Origin: JBCCQH01 sp039024435
Lineage (GTDB): Bacteria > Bacteroidota > Bacteroidia > J057 > JADKCL01
DNA length: 50,360 bases
Assembly: GCA_039024435.1 (NCBI GenBank)
Contig: JBCCQH010000053.1
Location: 1 to 50,360, forward strand
Reading direction: 5' to 3'
Made by a program: the position numbers and the translations under genes. Shown here piece by piece: positions 46,031 to 50,360 of this stretch. The stretch's first letter is position 1; each line of letters opens with the position of its first letter. The notes under the pieces were generated by a model. That model worked only from the letters and a program-made list of their open reading frames with translations. It was not told the origin of the DNA and made no database searches.

Positions 46031-47365
46031 TCAACGGTCAAATCGAAGCCGTTTTCCCAACTGGCGCTCGTCAAGTACACCTTCGCGATAAGCCAGGTGG
46101 CCGCTCACAAAAGTGTGGGTGATCGAGGCGCCGAAGGTGTGCCCTTCAAATGGTGACCAACCGCATTTGTAGCGGATGTTATCCCGCGTGACCGTTTGCG
46201 GACGTTTCAGATCGAGCAGCACCAAGTCCGCCCAGTAGCCTTCCCGGAGATAGCCCCGGTCCCGGACCTGAAAACAGTCCGCCACCGCATGACAAGCTTT
46301 TTCCACCAGTAGATCGATGCTGAAACGACCACGTTGCACGCAATCGAGCAGTGCGGGCAGCGCGTGCTGCACGAGGGGGCCTCCCGAAGGAGCGTGCCGG
46401 TAAGCGCGGGATTTTTCCTCGATGGTGTGCGGGGCGTGGTCGGTCGCGATGACGTCCAGCCGATTGTCCCGCAAACCCCTCCAGAGGGCTTCCCGGTCGG
46501 CCTGGGTTTTCACTGCGGGGTTCCACTTGATGAATTTGCCTTTGTCGGCGTAGCGGCGGTGGTCAAACCACAGGTGATGGATACACACTTCGGCGGTGAT
46601 GCGCTTTTCCTTCAGCGGGAGGTCGTTGCGGAAGAGGCCGAGTTCTTTCGCTGTAGATATATGTAGGATGTGCAAGCGCGTATTGTGCTTTTTGGCCAGG
46701 GCCACCGCCAGACTTGAAGATGCGTAGCAGGCTTCCTCCGACCGAATGATGGGGTGGAACTCGACCGGGATGTCGTCGCCGTACTCGGCTTGGTACTGGG
46801 CGAGATTGGCGCGGATAATTTCCTCCTTTTCGCAATGGGTCGCCACCAGCATCGGAGATTCCCGGAAAATGCCTTCCAGCACGGTTTCGTCATCGACCAG
46901 CATGTTGCCGGTGGAACTGCCCATGAAGACCTTGATGCCGCAGACGTCCTCGGTATTGGTTTTGAGGACTTCTTCCAGGTTGTCATTGGAAGCGCCCATG
47001 TAGAAAGAGTAGTTGGCGAGGGATTTGCCGGCGGCGGTCGCGTATTTTTCCGCCAGCAATTCCTGGGTCAAGGTCTGGGGCTTGGTGTTGGGCATCTCCA
47101 TGTACGAAGTGATGCCGCCGGCCACTGCGGCGCGGGATTCGGTGTAGAGATCGGCCTTGTGGGTGAGGCCCGGCTCCCGAAAATGGACTTGGTCGTCGAT
47201 CAGACCGGGAATGAGGTACTGGCCCCGCGCCTCGATGGTTTGGTCGGCGGCGGTGTCGATTTGGCGGGCGATGCGGTCGATGCGCCCGTCGCGAATGAGC
47301 AGATCACGCTCTTCGATACGGCCTTCGTTTACGAGGCGGGCATTGCGGATGCGGGTAGTGGACAT
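46031..47365 (-). CDS. pyrC: Dihydroorotase
   Basis: A 444-residue amidohydrolase that closes carbamoyl-aspartate to dihydroorotate in pyrimidine synthesis. Landmarks are PGLIDDQVHFREPGLTHK, GITSYMEMPNT, K145 in CGIKVFMGSSTGN (the carboxylated-lysine region), VATHCEKEE, LHILHISTAKEL and VIATDHAPHTIEEK. The first metal motif is Q59-V-H61 instead of HxH. As far as I recall this is shared by the Bacteroidota-type enzyme, so it is a lineage feature and not decay. The allantoinase-like fold is intact. No other pyr genes are adjacent. The symbol follows function; the sequence is closer to class I enzymes than to E. coli PyrC. Confidence 0.9.
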   Translation of the reverse strand: MSTTRIRNARLVNEGRIEERDLLIRDGRIDRIARQIDTAADQTIEARGQYLIPGLIDDQVHFREPGLTHKADLYTESRAAVAGGITSYMEMPNTKPQTLTQELLAEKYATAAGKSLANYSFYMGASNDNLEEVLKTNTEDVCGIKVFMGSSTGNMLVDDETVLEGIFRESPMLVATHCEKEEIIRANLAQYQAEYGDDIPVEFHPIIRSEEACYASSSLAVALAKKHNTRLHILHISTAKELGLFRNDLPLKEKRITAEVCIHHLWFDHRRYADKGKFIKWNPAVKTQADREALWRGLRDNRLDVIATDHAPHTIEEKSRAYRHAPSGGPLVQHALPALLDCVQRGRFSIDLLVEKACHAVADCFQVRDRGYLREGYWADLVLLDLKRPQTVTRDNIRYKCGWSPFEGHTFGASITHTFVSGHLAYREGVLDERQLGKRLRFDR

Positions 47366-47397
47366 GCGGTGAATTTAGGTATCGGTAGGAGAATGGG

Positions 47398-48699
47398 TCA
47401 ACGGCGCAGGATGATCCGGCGGACTTGGGATGCTTCCCGGGTGATGGCTTGCAGGAAGTATAGGCCATCGGGCAGGGGCGGCAAGGTCAGGTCGATCCGG
47501 GTTTCCCCGCCTTCGGGGCGGAATTCCTGGATCAAGCGACCCGTGGGATCGAGGAGGCGGAAGTAAGTTTCCGGCTGTTCCAGGGCCGACCACCGGACGT
47601 GGAGGCGGCCCGCGCTGGGATTGGGGCCGATCTGAAGCCGATGGTAAGCGGCGGGTTCCAAGCCGACAGGCTGCACGATGGTTACGGTCTGGGTCACGGT
47701 ATCGGCTTGCCCGCAATGGCTTACAATCAAGGTGATGGTAAATTGGCCGGCGCTGTCGTACACGTGGGTGGGCGCGGCTACGAAGGCACTGTCGCCGTCC
47801 CCGAAGGTCCAGATGTAGGTCGCGCCGGCGGGGGCTTGGGTGCTGTCGGTGATTGCGGCGGTGTCCCCATTGGTCACCACGGAAAATCCGGCGGCAATGT
47901 CATCGATGCCCTGGTTCCAGTCGGAATCGGAGTGGAATACGGTGGAATCGGCCATGATTTGGAGGTAGTTGGCCAGGGCGGGAGAAAGGCTGCCAGTATA
48001 GCTCAGACCTATCGGGCTGCTCCGCCAAAACATCGCGTGGAAGGTGCAGCCGGCCAGGTAGCTGCCGGTGAAGTTGGGGTGGCTGTTGTCGCCGGTGTGG
48101 AGGATGAGGTTGGTGTCGGCGAGGACATTGCCCCAGGCAATGCCCACCGGAGCCGCCAAAGCCCCGATCTGATTGGCGATGCCCAGGTAGGCGCTTTCCA
48201 GCGAGTCTTGCATGTGGTGAAAATCCACGAATACGGGGCTACAGTTGACTTGGCCCTGGTCGCACTGTTGCCCCCCGAATCGCCGGCCCCAGGTCATGAA
48301 AAAGGTGACTTTGGCGCAGGGATTGTACTTTTTGATCGAATCGTTGAGCCGCTCGGCCGCCGGATACATGGAGCTATACCGGTAAAAGTCGATGGTTGGA
48401 ATCTGGCTCTGTTCCTGGAGCACGACGAAGTCCCAGTTGCCCGCGGCGATTTTATTGAGGGAAGTGGCGTTCGTGGAATGGCCTTGCAAAGTGTAGCCTC
48501 CGAGCGTGTTTTGGTCGGTGACGAGGGTCTTCCCTTCGGCATCGGCCAGGGCAATGCAGATCGCCGGCAGGTTGTTGCCGTAGGTGTAACTGTTGCCCAG
48601 GAAGAGCACGCGCAGGGTGTCTCCCGAACTTTGGGCGGCAGCGCTCAGGCACAGGGCGGAAAAGAGAAGGGTGAGCAGGGTTTTGGTCAATGCAGGCAT
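47398..48699 (-). CDS. SGNH-hydrolase-like (DUF4886) protein with PKD and T9SS domains
   Basis: A 433-residue secreted protein. The start at ATG 48699 gives a signal peptide (TLLTLLFSALCLSAAAQ); in-frame upstream residues are polar and unlike a leader. LRVLFLGNSYTYGNNLP is block I of SGNH hydrolases (GNS in place of GDS), with WDFVVLQEQSQIP, WGRRFGG and HTGDNSHPNFTGSYLAGC (Asp/His block) as in DUF4886. Then a PKD domain (ATYIWTFGDGDSAFVAAPTH) and a T9SS type A C-terminal domain (LQIGPNPSAGRLHVRWS ... RRIILRR) follow. It probably acts on esterified polysaccharides outside the cell. Confidence 0.86.
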   Translation of the reverse strand: MPALTKTLLTLLFSALCLSAAAQSSGDTLRVLFLGNSYTYGNNLPAICIALADAEGKTLVTDQNTLGGYTLQGHSTNATSLNKIAAGNWDFVVLQEQSQIPTIDFYRYSSMYPAAERLNDSIKKYNPCAKVTFFMTWGRRFGGQQCDQGQVNCSPVFVDFHHMQDSLESAYLGIANQIGALAAPVGIAWGNVLADTNLILHTGDNSHPNFTGSYLAGCTFHAMFWRSSPIGLSYTGSLSPALANYLQIMADSTVFHSDSDWNQGIDDIAAGFSVVTNGDTAAITDSTQAPAGATYIWTFGDGDSAFVAAPTHVYDSAGQFTITLIVSHCGQADTVTQTVTIVQPVGLEPAAYHRLQIGPNPSAGRLHVRWSALEQPETYFRLLDPTGRLIQEFRPEGGETRIDLTLPPLPDGLYFLQAITREASQVRRIILRR

Positions 48700-48782
48700 A
48701 CGCGACTGGTTTTTCCGTCGCAATATCGGAGTTTTCCGGTTACCGGGGGAGTTTTTCTTTGTTCCTTCAGCCGCCCCGTCAC

Positions 48783-49760
48783 TCACCACATGGGTTGCGC
48801 CGGCTTGTTGTCGAGGAGGGTCTCAATTCTGGCCATGATTTCCTCGGTGAGAAGCGGCACCACGTCCAGGGCTTGGACATTTTCCTCCAACTGAGCGAGC
48901 TTGGAAGCGCCCATGATCACGGTAGAGACGTGGGAATTTTTGAGGCACCAGGCGATGGCAAGCAGGGGCATCGTCGTGCCGAGTTCCTGGGCAAATGCGG
49001 TCAGCGCCCGAACTTTCTCGACGGCGGCTTTTTGCAGGACGCGGTCTTTGAGCCACTCCAATCCTTTGATCCCGAGGCGGGTATCTTCCGGAAAGCCTTC
49101 GTTGTATTTTCCCGTGAGGACGCCCGAAGCGAGGGGCGACCAGATCGTGGTGCCGAGGCCGTAGTCGCGGTAGAGCTTGTTGTATTCCACTTCGAAGCGC
49201 TCGCGGACCAGCATGTTGTATTGCGGTTGTTCCATCAGCGGGCCGATCAGGTGGTGCTGCAGGGCAACCGCATGGGCTTCCTGAATCTCCTGGGCGCTCC
49301 ACTCGGAAGTGCCCCAGTAGAGAATTTTGCCTTGTTGGATGAGGTTGTGCATCGTCCAGACGGTCTCGGCCATCGGGGTATTTTTGTCGGGGCGGTGGCA
49401 GAAGTAGAGGTCCAGGTACTCGACCTGCAGGCGCTTGAGGGCGGCGTGGCAGGCTTCAAATACGTGCTTGCGGCTCAATCCGAGCTGGTTTGGTTTGTCA
49501 CCGCCCCAGTAGACCTTGGAGGAGACGACAAAGGTGTCGCGGTTCCAGCCGGCGTCTTTGAGGATCTGGCCCATGACGATTTCGCTTTGGCCGCGGGAGT
49601 AGACCTCGGCGTTGTCGAAGAAGTTGACCCCGTGGTCGTAGGCAAAATGCATGAGTTCTTGGGCGGTGGTGTCGCCGATCTGCTTGCCAAAGGTGAGCCA
49701 GGAGCCAAATGAGAGGGCGCTGACTTGGAGGCCGGAACGGCCGAGGCGGCGGTATTCCAT
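48783..49760 (-). CDS. Aldo/keto reductase, potassium-channel beta-subunit-like
   Basis: A 325-residue TIM-barrel NADPH oxidoreductase. The start at ATG 49760 gives MEYRRLGRSGLQVSALSFGSW. The catalytic tetrad is visible as D and Y in NFFDNAEVYSRGQSE, K in VVSSKVYWGG and H in LYFCHRPD. NADPH contacts are in WGTSEWSAQEI and the late IMGASKLAQLEENVQAL. The TIWSPLASGVLTGKYN string is typical of the Kv-beta/YghZ branch. It likely reduces aldehydes such as methylglyoxal. The DUF434 gene ends 34 bases upstream on the same strand, so the two may be co-transcribed. Confidence 0.92.
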   Translation of the reverse strand: MEYRRLGRSGLQVSALSFGSWLTFGKQIGDTTAQELMHFAYDHGVNFFDNAEVYSRGQSEIVMGQILKDAGWNRDTFVVSSKVYWGGDKPNQLGLSRKHVFEACHAALKRLQVEYLDLYFCHRPDKNTPMAETVWTMHNLIQQGKILYWGTSEWSAQEIQEAHAVALQHHLIGPLMEQPQYNMLVRERFEVEYNKLYRDYGLGTTIWSPLASGVLTGKYNEGFPEDTRLGIKGLEWLKDRVLQKAAVEKVRALTAFAQELGTTMPLLAIAWCLKNSHVSTVIMGASKLAQLEENVQALDVVPLLTEEIMARIETLLDNKPAQPMW

Positions 49761-49794
49761 GGAAGTATTGGGTTTTGGGTGGATGAATCGATGG

Positions 49795-50360
49795 TCAAAG
49801 CGCAATCGCCGCGGCGGGGGGGCTCAGGTCCAGGACCGGCACTTCCGGGAGGCGTTCCGCAAGGAGATAACGCAGAAAATTGAACCAGTGTTCGGCGTGG
49901 TCGATGACCCAACTGTCACCGGAAAGCGCCACGCCGGCTTGTTCGGCGATGACCTTGTCCGGATTGTAGACGAGTTCGATTTTCCAGTCCCAATTTCGGA
50001 CCTCAGCGATTTCTCGCAATTGGGTTTTGAGCCGGCCGCTGTTGGAAACCGGTTGGTCGAGGTACCAGGTGACGCCAGCGGGGGACAATTGGGTCAGCAT
50101 CTCCCCGATGAGGGCGATGGCTTCGGGGGTTTGGTTGACCCGGCGATAGGAGCCGTGGATGCTGGCGATGTCGCGGATGGCCCCGTCGCGGGCCCGGAAA
50201 AGCAGGGCGCCGGACAAGGCGGCTTCCACGGAAATCAGGATGTTGAATCCGTCGATCTGCAGGGAGCGGCCGGCGAGGGCGGCGGGGAGGAGTTGGCGGG
50301 TGCGGCGGTGGGCCTGCTGCGCGTCGCTGCAGGCACACCGCTGGACCGGGTTGCGCTGGC
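49795..50360 (-). CDS. DUF434 protein (N-terminus outside window)
   Basis: The frame is open to the window edge, giving about 187 visible residues. QIDGFNILISVEAALSGALL, RDGAIRDIASIHGSYRRVNQT and TWYLDQPVSNSGRLKTQL match the DUF434 family (with the DUF5616-type end), found in archaea and many bacteria. The conserved Asp, His and Arg residues in these blocks suggest an enzyme, perhaps a nucleotide- or RNA-linked activity, but I know of no proven function. A GTG inside the frame at 50229 is not the start, because family sequence continues before it (RNPVQRCACSDAQQAHRRTR). Confidence 0.82.
   Translation of the reverse strand, partial: QRNPVQRCACSDAQQAHRRTRQLLPAALAGRSLQIDGFNILISVEAALSGALLFRARDGAIRDIASIHGSYRRVNQTPEAIALIGEMLTQLSPAGVTWYLDQPVSNSGRLKTQLREIAEVRNWDWKIELVYNPDKVIAEQAGVALSGDSWVIDHAEHWFNFLRYLLAERLPEVPVLDLSPPAAAIAL

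Noticed and set aside
1..50360. CRISPR array, prophage or restriction-modification genes
   Set aside because: No regularly spaced direct repeats, no phage structural or integrase genes, and no methylase/endonuclease pair were seen. The only phage-like signal is the tail-fibre-type C-terminus at the left edge, which is common in ordinary surface proteins of this phylum.

Overview
The window looks like a chromosomal segment of a GC-rich member of the Bacteroidota, most plausibly a Saprospiria/Lewinella-type bacterium. The family placement is inference. Direct signs of the phylum are three proteins ending in type IX secretion (T9SS) C-terminal domains, a TonB-dependent receptor with an N-terminal carboxypeptidase-like domain, YwqK/MORN-type and STM3941-type proteins, Bacteroidota-style promoters (TTTG ... 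TAnnTTTG), and a Bacteroidota-type dihydroorotase. Most of the DNA is housekeeping or ordinary accessory content on both strands. I see no prophage, CRISPR array or restriction system.

Layout. 1-2.5 kb: the end of a cell-surface protein gene, a small outer-membrane-type protein and a T9SS cargo protein, with a clear base-composition switch inside the last gene. 2.6-5.5 kb: an isolated nuoJKL block of respiratory complex I. 5.7-6.4 kb: tRNA-Val with its own promoter and terminator, then a 162-bp repeat. 6.4-11.2 kb: a small secreted protein, an OmpA-like/helical-repeat protein, and the cydAB quinol oxidase. 11.5-15.5 kb: a CarboxypepD_reg lipoprotein, a T9SS multicopper oxidase and a cytochrome/beta-propeller lipoprotein.

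15.7-20.1 kb is the most unusual region. A BlaI/MecI-type repressor overlaps by 4 bp a 663-residue protein. That protein joins a BlaR1/MecR1-type M56 membrane metalloprotease to a lytic transglycosylase domain and an M23 (LytM) endopeptidase domain. No beta-lactamase is nearby. The repressor promoter carries two palindromes, one overlapping a perfect TAnnTTTG box. The natural reading (inference) is an autoregulated envelope-sensing circuit whose sensor domain has been replaced by peptidoglycan-cutting enzymes. A flavoprotein reductase and a DUF1684 protein follow, then IS3 and IS66 transposase remnants. A second M23 protein lies just beyond the remnants.

22.5-33.3 kb: folK, a GDSL-like lipoprotein, fabG, a VWA membrane protein, two small membrane proteins, and an abundant-looking beta-helix lipoprotein followed by its probable TonB-dependent receptor partner. 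33.3-38.7 kb: a fatty-acid beta-oxidation operon (thiolase, FadJ-like fusion, acyl-CoA dehydrogenase) ending in a strong terminator. 38.9-40 kb: a tocopherol-cyclase-like protein. 40.0-41.6 kb is largely non-coding apart from one HAD phosphatase. It holds short AT-rich repeats, a cluster of four hairpins that may be a structured RNA, a perfect 20-bp palindrome, and the second copy plus a fragment of the 162-bp repeat. 41.6-50.4 kb: SRPBCC protein, FMN reductase, ArsC-like protein, YwqK lipoprotein, methyltransferase with a UbiA-like membrane protein, SDR, dihydroorotase, a T9SS SGNH protein, an aldo/keto reductase, and a DUF434 protein cut by the window edge.
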